NCBI RefSeq assembly: GCF_026210795.1
Contig: NC_089432.1
Span: 4,464,001 to 4,528,000 of the forward strand
Direction of reading: 5' to 3'
Length of the DNA stretch: 64,000 bases
Origin: Rhizophagus irregularis
Taxonomy: Eukaryota; Glomeromycota; Glomeromycetes; Glomerales; Glomeraceae
Part shown: piece after piece, positions 24,521 through 35,453 of the stretch
How the letters are laid out: each line of letters starts with the position of its first letter
How positions within the stretch are numbered: the stretch's first letter is position 1
Program-made: the position numbers and the translations under genes
The notes under the pieces: model-generated
Told to the model about the DNA's origin: nothing
What the model saw: only the letters and a program-made list of their open reading frames with translations
Database searches by the model: none

Positions 24521-25919
24521 TCATCTGATAAACAAACTTGTCATCAATAAAGCAAGATCCTCTTTTGCCAAACATGTCGGACACATGTCATAATCGCATT
24601 TATAACAACCTAAACGTCTTCCATAATAATACTTTCCACATTCATCACACATCCACATTCCTGATGTTTGTGTATAACGGAGAGGGTGACGACTTCGACA
24701 AGTACTCTCAGGCTTGCATTCTTCTCCAGACTTGCAATGGCTAGGGCAAGCGTCAAAATTGCAAAGTTCACAATGATATTGGGATACCTGTTCATACAAT
24801 TTACAAAAAAAAAAGGCAAGTCAATATTTCGAAAAATAAACGGGAATATGAAAAACAAAAAATATTAAAAAAAAACTACCGTAGAATTACTATCTTTTCC
24901 ACACACATCACAATACCAATCCCCTCTGTGATATTTCTTTTTCAAATCATGTCCTTCAAAACATTGAGGTGGTGGCGGAAGTATTACACTATTCATAGAA
25001 GCAGATACATCGATCAAGAGAGCATAATCTATCGCCACTTGGCAGAGATTTCTGTGTCTTTGAACCTCGGCCCATGATGCGGAATAGTTACCAACAGAAA
25101 GATTTCCAACCGAGAGAGATAGAGAAGTGGTGATTTTGTGAGCGATAGTCAAGAATACAAGTTCAAGAAGGTAAAATTCTTTGACGGGAAAGTAGATAAA
25201 GTTGCCAATGCTAGCCATCTGATTTTGTTTTTAAAAATATTGAAAATGATGATGTTCAATAACGCTTTAAAAAAATTTAATAAATATCGAAACATGTTCT
25301 TGTTTCAAAGGAAATATAACACCGACGTGAGAAAAACTCTTAAATAAATTAAAATCTTGATCAAGAGAAAAAAAGCAAAGAATGACATACCTGTTCCATT
25401 TTCGTTGAATCTACACCGTCTCCAACTCCAACTACAAACAGGAAATTACTTGATTCCTTTGTAAATAGACGTGATATTTCTTCAGCGCATTTTCTTAAAC
25501 TTCGACTGCTACGATTGTCATCACCATCAGTCACGACAACAAAAATCCAGGGACGAGACCGATCACCATTACGTTGGAAAGTTTTTATGACGTCAATCAT
25601 ACTATCGTAAAGGCGAGTGGCACCGCTAACGACGTTACTTAACCCGTTAAGTGAACGATAAAGTGATGCTTCATCTCTGGTGAAGGACTTGAATATAAAT
25701 TGAAAGAACGTTGGCGTTAAAAGATAAATGAATGAATACAGTAAATAATTAGACATCAAAGAGGATCATTTTTACCTGTCTTATTACCATAGAGTCATTA
25801 AATGTTGCAATACATCCACGATCTAATCCATCACGGTGTAAATTCTTTACAAGTTCGTTGCTCGCCTTGATAGCACAGCTTATTTGCGTGTTTTGAGTGG
25901 TTGCTCTTACAAGTTCCAT
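24521..25919 (-). CDS. von Willebrand A protein with permuted MIDAS order and tandem zinc-ribbon/ZZ-like modules
   Basis: Four exons: 25919-25776, 25687-25391, 25218-24880 and 24787-24521, all phase 0, 348 aa. Start: ATG at 25919 in a good context (AAA before, G after), with an in-frame stop upstream. Residues about 8-170 look like a vWA fold lacking its first strand: helix 1, RGCIATFNDS, GATRLYDS (MIDAS Thr near 72), FVVVTDGDD (MIDAS Asp near 102) and FLFVVGVGD. The strand that normally opens the fold, YALLIDVSASMN with its DxSxS motif at 217-221, comes last. A PPPPQC linker follows, then two Cys/His modules (HDL..WYCDVCG..YHCELCNFDACPSHC and HPL..WMCDECG..CYKCDYDMCPTC), similar to C1/DC1 or ZZ fingers. 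vWA domains usually bind protein ligands through a metal; ubiquitin-linked or scaffold roles are possible but unproven. No signal peptide is visible, so it is probably intracellular. Confidence 0.86.
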
Positions 25920-27055
25920 TTTTTTCGCAAGTGTTGTTATATTAGTACAAGAGATTTTAGAAAATGTTATGGTTTGAAATTTTGTAAAGCGATTATTTAT
26001 TTATAAAAGCTTTTTGATTTATTAAACATATTACTACATATATACGTAACAAATAACTTTTAATCCATGTTGTTTCAAATATTACGCATTTGGAAATATT
26101 TTTAATGAAGGAATTAAATTGCATGGCGAGAATGGCTGTCGGTTGTATGCCTAAAATTTATTTTCGTCAGTTATCACGTCCTTGAAACCTTTTTAAGAAA
26201 TATCCTTAAGCCAATTCTATTTCAAAAAATATTTACGGTTAATTAAAAATATGAAGTACGTGTAATAAATAAAATTTTGCACACGTCATATAAATAGCAG
26301 CAGAGGTAAAACAAATTTTCATTTTAATAAACGGGTGAAACAATTCTTTATTTTATTACTTGATTTGATTTTTGCCTAAAAACGTGTGTACAGTATCTAT
26401 TTTTATACATATTTTTGTTTTGTAAAAATTTTGTGCAATAAACATAAAATGAAACAATGGAATTTTGAGCATGATCAGCCTTCCGAAATTTGTATTACTG
26501 TCGTATGTTGAAAAACCAATGATGAATAAACTTTATTGATATTTAACTTTAATGTTAATAATGATTGCAATTTAAACACCTTCCTAAAATACAAATTATT
26601 TGTTACTTTTATTACAGCCTCATTTGTGTTTTTTTACTTTTTAATGACCTGGGCTAAAATAAACTGCTGTAGAATTATATAACATTGTTGTACGAGGAGT
26701 TCCAAATGAAATTTATTTATAAATGATCAACGCCAAGAGGTTATGGTCGGAAAATTTATAGTTAACAATTTTCCACCACTTAAAAAAAAAAAAAAATCGC
26801 ATGACCAATCTATTTTAGGATTAATTATATTCACTTTCCATTGACCCACTCCCGTACAACGGTCAGCTTTATTCTGGCATTTTTAAAAATTGCAGGATAT
26901 TTATTAACTGTTAATCTATGCCAGATTTGGTTTTAAAAGAATTTTTTTTTCTTTGATTAATTAATTAATAATAATTACTAATTATTTCTATACTTAATTT
27001 ATCTTGGATTAGATTTAATGAAATACTTTGGTGAAACGGTAATCACTAATTTACT
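25920..27055. other. Gene-free stretch upstream of the vWA gene
   Basis: It should contain the vWA gene promoter (minus strand), but no clear TATA element was seen in the right orientation. A plus-strand TATAAATA lies at about 26290 with no supportable gene after it. Confidence 0.4.
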
Positions 27056-27059
27056 TTCA

Positions 27060-28170
27060 GAATTTTTTTTTGATTTTTCCATTTAATTTCACTGATGTTT
27101 TTTCTCGACTTTTAAGGATCAGCTGTGAGACGCGGTACTATGGTAAGCGCCAACTTCAATTTTTTTTTCATTTTGAATAATATTTTTTTCTATTTGATTA
27201 CAAAAATTTTTTCATCCTTTAGGATCGAGAACTTGCAGTTCAGATGCCACTCTTACTGTGCGAGCGCTGATTCTCTCCCATTCGAATTTTTTTTTCCGTT
27301 ATTTTTATTTTTATTTTTTTTTTTGCTAATATTGATATTTTTTTATTATTTCTTTTTTTTAAAAAAATTTCAAATGAAAATGTGCAACAAAGATGTTGTA
27401 CTAGCCATATGGAACATATGGAAAAAAATATTTCCGAAAATCATTGCTGCGCCTTCATGATTAGTCGACAAAATTTATTTTTTCGTCTGGGAACTCATGG
27501 ATCAGTAAACACGCTTAAAAAATAACCTGATAGCACTCTTTTTTCTAAAAAAATTTTCAACGAAAAGACGGATTATTCTTATATGATTAATGCTGAATAG
27601 GAGATTATAGAGAACTGTGGATTTGGAGAAGAGGTGTAACTGTGTAAGTCATGCGACAGGAAAGTAGAAATTTAGAAAAGATATCAGAATTTCCATTGAT
27701 AAGAAGTTTATTTGCAAAAGAATCTAGAATAAAATTGTTATTTATTCAATTGAACTAGAAATTCCTATTTCTTTTTTGGATATAATAATGGTAAATGAAA
27801 ATGAGCTTACCGCTGCGGTACTATGGTAAGTACAATTTCAATTTTTTTCGTTTAGAATAATACTTTTATTTCTATTTGATTTTTTTTACTAATTTTTTTC
27901 TTCATCTTTTAAGACTCACGGATTGGGACTTGGGATATGCGCTTACCACTATGGTACTACGGTAAGTACCAATTATCAATTTTTATTCTTACTAATTTTT
28001 TTTTTTTAAAAAAAAATTTCTTTGATCGGGAACACACGCTCTTGCTGCTGCGTTATTACGGTGAACGCCAATTCACCCATTTGAATTTTTTTTAAAATTT
28101 TTTTTTTATCCTTTCAATCGGGAACTCAAGGATCAGGAAATGCGCTTCAGTACTACAGCAGATTTTAATT
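27060..28170 (+). other. Array of exon-like units separated by T-rich intron-like spacers (locus C)
   Basis: Short blocks ending in a GTAAG or GTGAAC donor repeat: near 27118 (GCGGTACTATG before GTAAGC), 27805 (CGCTGCGGTACTATG before GTAAGT), 27905-27962 (CTTACCACTATGGTACTACG before GTAAGT), 28030 (CTGCTGCGTTATTACG before GTGAAC) and 28120. Several are preceded by pyrimidine tracts ending in AG. No long reading frame links them. The architecture resembles loci A and B although the unit sequence differs. It may be a decayed multi-exon gene or a spliced non-coding RNA. Confidence 0.4.
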
Positions 28171-30540
28171 TTCTTTTTTTCGTTTCAAAATATTTATTCA
28201 ATTTTCACGTTACGAATTTTATATTTTTTTCATTATTTTTTTTTTACAATAAATGTATATATAACACTGAGTTAAACCTGAACATAATTAATTGAAGATT
28301 CCTCCATTTCAAAGGTATTTCTGCAAAGTAAAGCTGTATAGTTCAATTATTTTCGTGTATTTCACTTCTAAATTACAATTTTAAAAAAATTTTAAAGTTT
28401 TTTCGTTAAATATTTATTAACCAACTTATAATTTTCTTCTTTTAGTATCATTTGGTTTTCACTCTTTTTGATTTTTACGATTAATGAACATTTTACGTGA
28501 TATTCAATACAAAATGGCCGCAAAAAAAATCTAAAAACATGTAAAATAAAATGATGCTTGCTCTTGGCCAGTTGTATGGTAAATTAACCTACAACTGTTT
28601 CTCCTGAACACCACGTAGAGGTGACAAGCTTCGTTCAGGGAAAAAAGAAACCACTTACCTGTAATTTTATACAACCAGTTTATAATTAATAGGATTAAAA
28701 AAAAAACAATAATATTTGGATTGTTAAGAATAAAAATTGAGCAGAGACGTTCGGACATATAGATATAAAATATAATAACATTCACAACTTGACAAATTCT
28801 ATATGTAAACTGTGTTTTTTTAGTTATGTTCTGGCCCCAGGTACAACTACTTATGCGCAAGTGCATCAAAATAACAAGAAAGATAAGAAAGAAATTAACG
28901 TAAAATCAAAAAAAAAATTATGCACAAGGCATCAGAACAAGAAAGAAATTATTTTTGTAAAATCAAAAATAAGCTTTCTCATCCCCCCATCTAATTATTT
29001 GGTTTACATATATACACAATACGTACTATGTACATACATACATATAATACGTACGTATATATACGTAATGTGGGAAAGTCGACCGAGCAATAAACACAGG
29101 TTTCTCCACTCGAATTTCATTAAAAATTTGTTTAAGTATGGTTTTTAACTTTAACGGTTTTTTCAACTTTTTCAACGTGTAGTGGCCGGTTCTAAAACGT
29201 GATACGGAGTTGGTTGTACCTTACCTTTACCATACTTAACAAAAAAAACAATAAAGAAAAAGAAGAGCGAGAAGTAGTAAAAAAGGAAGAGGGGTTAAAG
29301 AGAGTAAAGAGACAAAGTGGCTATTTTATGTATTTTACTTAAATCGGATTAGTCATGATTGATTATAATGAGTAAGACATAAATCAATATTTTTACTATT
29401 TTTACGTCATTATATACAGTACATGACGTCATATTTTAATTTCAGTATTTACATACAATTAGTTTCATTAGATGTCAAAATTAACCACGACTTTGTTTAG
29501 AAAAGTATTATGTGAAATAATTTGACGTAAATTAAAATTTTATTTCGATTAATTTTAAAGAACCTTTACATACTAAGGATGGTATAGCGTTTCTTCATTT
29601 CTAATATTATTTGTAGTTAAATTGTTAATAAATTACTACGCCATATCTGATATCGCCTTGGTTATTTTACCTTACACGTGGCACAACATAGTATAACGTG
29701 TTGCGATATAAAAGTGTATTGTGTATTATCAAATATTTCCGTAACGGAAAAAGTAGTTAAAATAGTTACATTGGCACATGAAAGATTGAAAGATGAAAGA
29801 TGTAAAAATATTAATTGTTAACGATGTATTATTAAAATTATTAAACATTAATAATAAAAATATTAATTTATGAAATAAAAGCATTAATTTTTTTGCAAAG
29901 TATTTTAAAAACTTTGCATATTAATAAAAAAATATTTAATTATTACTTGATTATCGCAATGTATTATTAAACATTAATAAAAACATTAATTTTTCAAAAC
30001 ATTTATTTTTGCATTTTTGTTAAAGTTTAAAAAAATATATTAATTTCGCAATAAAAACTTTAATTTTACGATATATTTTAAAAAGTTATTACATATTAAT
30101 AAAAAGATTAATTATTACTACATCTAACAAATAAAATTAAAAAAAAATGTGCCAGGATAGTAAGTGTCAGGACTCAGGATAATGAATGTCGTCAGGATTT
30201 CGTAATAAATCCGACTAAATCGCTTAAAATTATTTAAATCTTCTCGCTTCCTATCTTTGATTTCACTAATTGATGATTTATAAATGAAAGAAAGTAAAAT
30301 TTGGGAACATATATTAAAATGGGATCTTATAAATATTTATTGATAATTATTACGGCATATCATATAAAAATTCACGACTCAATTTATAGTTTACGTTCAA
30401 ATTTATAAAAACTTTATTTTTTTTTCAAGTAATTTATTTGACTACTTTACTAGTAAAAACTAGAAATACAATGAAGTAAATACACACGTATACAATGCTT
30501 TTAACAACCACCACTCTTGCAAAACAAAGCCCTTTCAGCT
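28171..30540. other. Gene-free AT-rich stretch
   Basis: No supportable gene. Two overlapping opposite-strand frames of about 112-119 codons at 28531-29148 have no recognised domain or codon signature. 29800-30120 is extremely AT-rich, with repeated ATTAATAAAAA-type motifs. Confidence 0.45.
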
Positions 30541-30546
30541 TTACGG

Positions 30547-30784
30547 CAGTGTTGGCATTTGGCCGCGGCCAAGAATTTTTTTGGCCGATTTGGCCGGCCA
30601 AAATGGCAAAACGGCCAATGGCCAACCCCGGCCAAATTTTGGCCAAATAACAAAATACTAATACTTTATTAAGGCTGTATTGGCATTTGGCCACGGCCAA
30701 AGATTTTTTTGGCCAGTTTGGCCGACCAAACTGGCCAAACGGCCAAATGGCCAACCCCGGCCAAACGGCAAAGTGCCAACACTG
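30547..30784. mobile_element. MITE rich in GGCCAA, abutting the lysozyme stop codon
   Basis: Terminal inverted repeats CAGTGTTGGCA (30547-30557) and TGCCAACACTG (30774-30784) are exact. The inside is two related, internally palindromic copies of a GGCC/TTGGCC-rich unit (about 30555-30648 and 30677-30770). Flanks TTTACGG and TTAACGG differ at one of seven bases and may be an eroded target duplication. The CAGTG ends suggest hAT-like affinity, but hAT elements normally give 8-bp duplications, so this is tentative. It is strikingly GC-rich for this region. Confidence 0.8.
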
Positions 30785-31353
30785 TTAACGGCGTTTCACC
30801 AAACCGGGTAATGGTTTGCCACCACCATAAACCCATTTCCTATACTCCAAGGAAGCACCTTTGGTGTCTCCAGCGTTAAGCTTTCTACGTAACGTAGATT
30901 TTTGATAAGCACCACAGCCAATGTTGAAGGTAAATGAACACAAGGCAGAGAACTGATTAGAATTTAGTTTAACCCGAGTGAGTGACTCAACGCATTTTTC
31001 GAATCTGGCTAAATCCTTTTTGAGCAATGCTTCTCCTTCAGCGCGACTGATGGGAGGGCGGATTTTACTACAATCATTGACATGATAAGCATGACCATAA
31101 CCAATAGTTTTGATTCCCTGGTGTCGTAGTAAATGATGTGATTCATATTTAATTTTGTAATTTCATCAATAAAAAAAAAACTTACCACTGGATCCTTGTA
31201 AAAATTAGGGCTGAAACCTTCAAATCTCTCAATAAGTGCCAAACCTTCCTTGTTGATATGTTGAGCACGACGCATCAGTTCTGAGGATGTACCAGTTACG
31301 AGGATGGCAAAAACAATCACTAAAGTAATTACATTAGATAGTTTCTTGGCCAT
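30785..31353 (-). CDS. Secreted GH24 (phage T4-type) lysozyme
   Basis: Two exons, 31353-31186 and 31117-30785, joined by a 68-nt GT-AG intron, give 166 aa. Residues 1-25 (MAKKLSN..VFAILVTGTSS) form a clear signal peptide. The mature part begins near INKEGLALIERFEGF, which carries the family's catalytic Glu in the FEGF segment, followed by YKDPV/GIKTIGYGHAY, FSALCSFTFNIGCGAY and a C-terminal RKWVYGGG..PGLVKRR. These are hallmark GH24 segments: the family cleaves the MurNAc-GlcNAc bond of peptidoglycan. The length equals a phage/endolysin domain plus signal. I chose the ATG at 31353 rather than 31419 because it starts the signal peptide directly and has an A at -3. A bacteriophage-type enzyme with a eukaryotic intron and signal implies ancient horizontal transfer, probably used against bacteria outside the cell. 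The 3' flank is a MITE. Confidence 0.93.
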
Positions 31354-31476
31354 TATGATACAGAAAGTAAGAAAGTAATTAATAATAAATGAAAGTAATA
31401 ATAAATGTAAATGTAACAAATTAAATGTTATTAGGAATTATAGAGAATAGAGAACCCGAAGTGCGATTGAAGCATG

Positions 31477-31484
31477 TATTTATA
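31477..31484 (-). promoter_or_regulatory. TATA box of the lysozyme gene
   Basis: TATAAATA on the minus strand, about 125 nt upstream of the ATG at 31353, with no other gene between. Confidence 0.5.
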
Positions 31485-31635
31485 ACTGTAGGAGTCTTAT
31501 TGAAAGCATTTTAACGTTTGCATGTAAAAAAAAATATGATAGAAATTCTTGTAGAATGTTTTGATTATCGATACAATCAATCTCATGAATATCATTACAT
31601 CATTAATAAGGCTGGAGAGTAGATTTGGAGTATAT

Positions 31636-32335
31636 CCTTACTGAGTCCGGTCCGATGATCTTTCTGAGTCCAGTCATGTCAGTTTTTAGCACAGTCATGT
31701 GAATTTTGATGCGGACCGAATTTTTACTTTGATCAGACTTCGCTACCATCAGACTAAGTTAATTGTGCCGAGTCCTGTGATGTTGATCAATCGGACTGAA
31801 CTAAATTTACACGACTGATAGTATTTAATATTATTATAAAATAACATTAATATTAATATTAACATGAAAATTTTATAACTAACATTTGGTATTACTATTA
31901 GTGAATTAGTTGTAATATTATTTTTATTATTTTCAGTAATGTCAATTACATCCATGTTTTTCTTTATAAAATCAAATACATGAAAAATTGAAAGAAATAC
32001 TTTGCAAATTTCATTTGGAAGGCTTACAAATTTGAAATTATTAATTAAAATTATTAATTATATAATATTAATGACATTATAATTATTCATTATGGCATAA
32101 TATTAATATCTCATTAAATTAAAAAAAATTTTTTTTTAATGACTCATTATAAAGCGAATGGCAAAAAAAAAGCCCAGTGTAGATCAAGATCAAGCTTTAT
32201 AATTAATCGGACCCAAGTGAATTTAAGTGGATCATCGGACCGCATGGTCCGAGGGTCCGGACCCAAATCCACATGACTGTACTAAAAATTGACATGACTG
32301 GACTCAGAAGGATCATCAGACCGGACACTGTAAGG
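31636..32335. mobile_element. 700-bp non-autonomous DNA element with about 75-bp inverted termini
   Basis: The left end (CCTTACTGAGTCCGGTC, then GATGATCTTTCTGAGTCCAG and onward to about 31715) is matched in inverse by the right end (to CCGGACACTGTAAGG at 32335), with scattered mismatches. The interior is AT-rich without a transposase. A clear target duplication was not seen. Confidence 0.75.
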
Positions 32336-32607
32336 CATAACCGGTAGATTTGCATCAGTTGATCCTGATTTTATAATTCCAACCAGAATTATGACTCAGT
32401 AAGTCGATCATTCTTTTTTGGTGATAGCCGTTCCACAAAGCATTTTCCTAAAACGAAATTTCCTTTTTAGGATATCGTGTAACTATAATATTCAAAAAAG
32501 GAAAAAAAATTTAACATTATTCCGCCAGCACTATAAAATTTCTGCCAACGGGCAATAAATACCTGTAGATGTCCATTTTTTAACGAATAACGGTTACATA
32601 CTCTACT

Positions 32608-32890
32608 GAGGAGGCTTAAATTCTTAAAGTGAGTCGTTAAATAACATTAGGTTGGATCATGGCTTAAATTCCTTAAAATAAGTTGTTAAAAAATTGGAGA
32701 ATATCAATAATCATCTATAAATCTCATTAGGGCTGGATTGTGAGGCTGAGAGGCTTAAATCCTTAAAGAGAGTTGTTAAAATTGGTGAATATCAATAATC
32801 ATCTATAAATCTTACTAGGGCTGGATTGTAAGGCTGGGTGGCTTAAACTCTTAAAATGGAGGCGTTGAAAAATTGATGTGAATATCATTT
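32608..32890. repeat. Imperfect tandem repeat, period about 90 bp
   Basis: GGCTTAAATYCTTAAA occurs near 32613, 32661, 32752 and 32840. The later copies share AATATCAATAATCATCTATA and GGGCTGGATTGTRAGGCTG. No coding capacity. Confidence 0.75.
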
Positions 32891-33960
32891 CTGTGGATAA
32901 AAGTGACGCCGGTAATTTGACGTCATTCTTGTCATACTTGCATATCTGCATAACCACAAATCATTATTAACGTTTTAAGGTTAACTGTTAATAGCATAAA
33001 AAAAGTTGATTTAAAAATTGTCGTAAAATAATTTTTACCTCTTCCTATTTTTTCACCAGAAGAATGTCGTTTTAGGCAGCTTATTATCGGTTCTTTTTGT
33101 TCTACTTTACGAACTATTTTATATAACTTCTTGTAGACTGTTCTGTAATTGGTTTCCTCTGGGAAATAAAAATTAAAATATAGTTATCACTTTTTTTCAA
33201 TTTAATAAACAAACAATTCAATAGTCAATAGTTTAATCTACCATTTTACACCTGACAGTATTTACATGTGGCACACTTACGATTACTTTGTATGTTTTTT
33301 AAGTCATTTAAATCGGTGGATGGTTGCTTTTTTTATGGGTTTTATATTCAGTTTTGTGTATTTTTTTTAAAATTTACATATAGTTGTACTGTGTAATGAT
33401 TAATTATTATAAATAAATCTCAAAAAATTTTAACAAACATATTATTATCAATTCTTATGCAAACTTGTAAAACTTAATTAAACCTTGGTTAGGTTTGGTG
33501 TAACTTGGATTCTTAAAACAAGCATACACTACGTCGCATATACCGACATATTGCGGCAGATTTATGAAATTTGGCAAAAACCCCTGCTGCGCCCTCGGAA
33601 ATTAAAATTGACTTACAGAACCATGTGATATCGATTAAGCTTTTTCCTTAAAAAATGCCAAAATAATAACGCGCCTTTTAACACTGGAAAAATTGGTTAG
33701 ATGGTGGGAAAATTGATTAGACGCAAGATTGAAATTTTATTAGGGCTCATTTTTGACTGTTCACTAATAAATTTGATCAAAGTAAGTGTATGATATATTA
33801 ACATTTTAATAGAATTTATTAAGGATATAATAATATTAATCTTTACTGAATAAAAATTAGCTAAAATGATGTATAGTTCGATGGCCAAAAAAAAACAAAA
33901 TTTTCACGGAAGGGATAAAACAAAATTTTTGGAAAAACATATAAAAATTAATATCACAAA
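32891..33960. other. Gene-free AT-rich stretch
   Basis: Nothing beyond AT-rich sequence was recognised. It precedes the decayed LINE-like ORF. Confidence 0.4.
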
Positions 33961-35453
33961 ATGTCAGAAAATATGTTTACAACGTCGGAAGAAGTCACAA
34001 ACAACTTTATGAAGGAGTTTATGAAAGGGTTCGAGGATATTGAAAAGAACTTTTTATTGGACGTATACAAAATAAACACACTAGAGGAATTTCAAGACAT
34101 TAACAATAAGGCTTTCCCAAGTATACCGGTTGAAAATATAACGGAAAAAGCTCTCATAGAACAAGATATTCCTAGACCGTCTAAAGCTATGTTTATATTG
34201 TTTTTCTTATTAGAATGGAGTGTTTGTAAACTTTTACGAACTTTCTTAGAAGAATTGCTCTCCCAAGTTCCCTCAATGACCGCAGCAAAAATTCACAGTC
34301 ACGTGAGCTGAAAGAGAAATTATGCAATTTAGAAAGTTAGGTAACTTGCTACATCAAGAGAAAATAAAGAAACACATGGAGACGATTACAAAATTGGAAA
34401 TAGAAAAAAAAACAGATGAACCAATCAAATAATGATACAGTAGACAAAGAACAAATAATATCGGAAAATAAGGAGTTAGTTAAGAAGTACGAGGTCATTA
34501 TATCTGAATTAGAAGCAAAAATTAAAAATTTAGAATCAGTAAAGAAAAATGAAACGAAAAATAGCAAGTCTAACAAGTGGCGTAACACAAACATCGCAAA
34601 ATAGAAAGATCACCAAGGTCCAACTACCGACGTTAACTATTTAGATTTCACGTGACTTAAGATTCTATCATATTGGAAAGATGACGAAATCCATGAAAAA
34701 CAAGTGGGTTACGCAGAACATCTAACAATCAAACGCAATTACAAATATAAGACTGCTCAGACCAGAATCCGCCTAACAAGAGATATGGAAGCAATTTTAA
34801 TAAAAGGTGGAGCCAATATAACAATTTCGAGAAATAAACGGTTATATTTTTTTAGGATGTTTGACGCAAAGATTTCTTCAAGAGACATAAAGAAAAGATA
34901 TAGTTATCAATCGGTTACAAAGCTGAACGATCAAGAAAACGAAAAAAAGAATATACAATTATTAAAGACTACATAAGAAAATACGGAGGCCACTTCGCTA
35001 AAATCATTAAATTAACAAAATGAAATATATTTTAATGTATTTAATAATGAATAAAAATTATTCAAGGTCACTTATGATTCAGCAATGAACGAAGGATTAT
35101 GTAATTGGTTGCAGATAAAAGACCAAAACGAACTTATAGGAAAAGATGGGAGTTTCAAGAAGATGAGATACCGAAATACACACAACAACAACGCACATCC
35201 TTCGTAGACGCGTTAACGAATAACGAGTCCTACGGTTTCAACAATGCCAAGAAGTAAAGAAGTGATTGAAAAATACAATCAATTAAACTCTGAATTTAGT
35301 AATCGAATTAGTGTAATTGGTGGAAAAGTAGATACAAGCAATAAAGATAAGGCAAAAGAAAAGGTTGTGGATTCTGAAAGCGAAAAATTGAACGGGAACA
35401 AAAAGTGCGTAGTGACAATTCAGGGAGGAAGGGACGACTCTGATAACGAATAA
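33961..35453 (+). pseudogene. Decayed LINE-like ORF1 (coiled-coil plus RRM-like nucleic-acid-binding protein)
   Basis: Pieces of one former protein lie collinear in shifting frames. 33961-34311 starts MSENMFTTSEEVTNNFMKEF. Next come leucine-zipper-like helices (34340-34604, ELEAKIKNLESVKK). 34650-34976 reads YWKDDEIHEKQVGYAEHLTI, then KRNYKYKTAQTRIRL and FFRMFDAKISSRDIKKRY. A basic KRPKRTYRKRWEFQEDE segment follows in another frame (about 35110-35200), and an acidic tail ends at 35453. Frame changes occur near 34250, 34340, 34930 (in an A7 run) and 35250. The middle segment resembles, from memory, ORF1 proteins of Rhizophagus non-LTR elements; this identification is inference. No reverse transcriptase follows. 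Confidence 0.55.

Noticed and set aside
26281-26520. Plus-strand TATAAATA followed by an ATG near 26448
   Set aside because: The frame stops after about 20 codons and no splice continuation was convincing.
28531-29148. Overlapping frames of 112 and 119 codons on opposite strands
   Set aside because: Both run through AT-rich sequence with hydrophobic, low-complexity translation; neither has gene context.
30434-30754. 106-codon minus-strand frame rich in WPFGQFGRP
   Set aside because: It lies over the GGCCAA-rich MITE; the repeated peptide reflects the repeat and there is no start or splice context.
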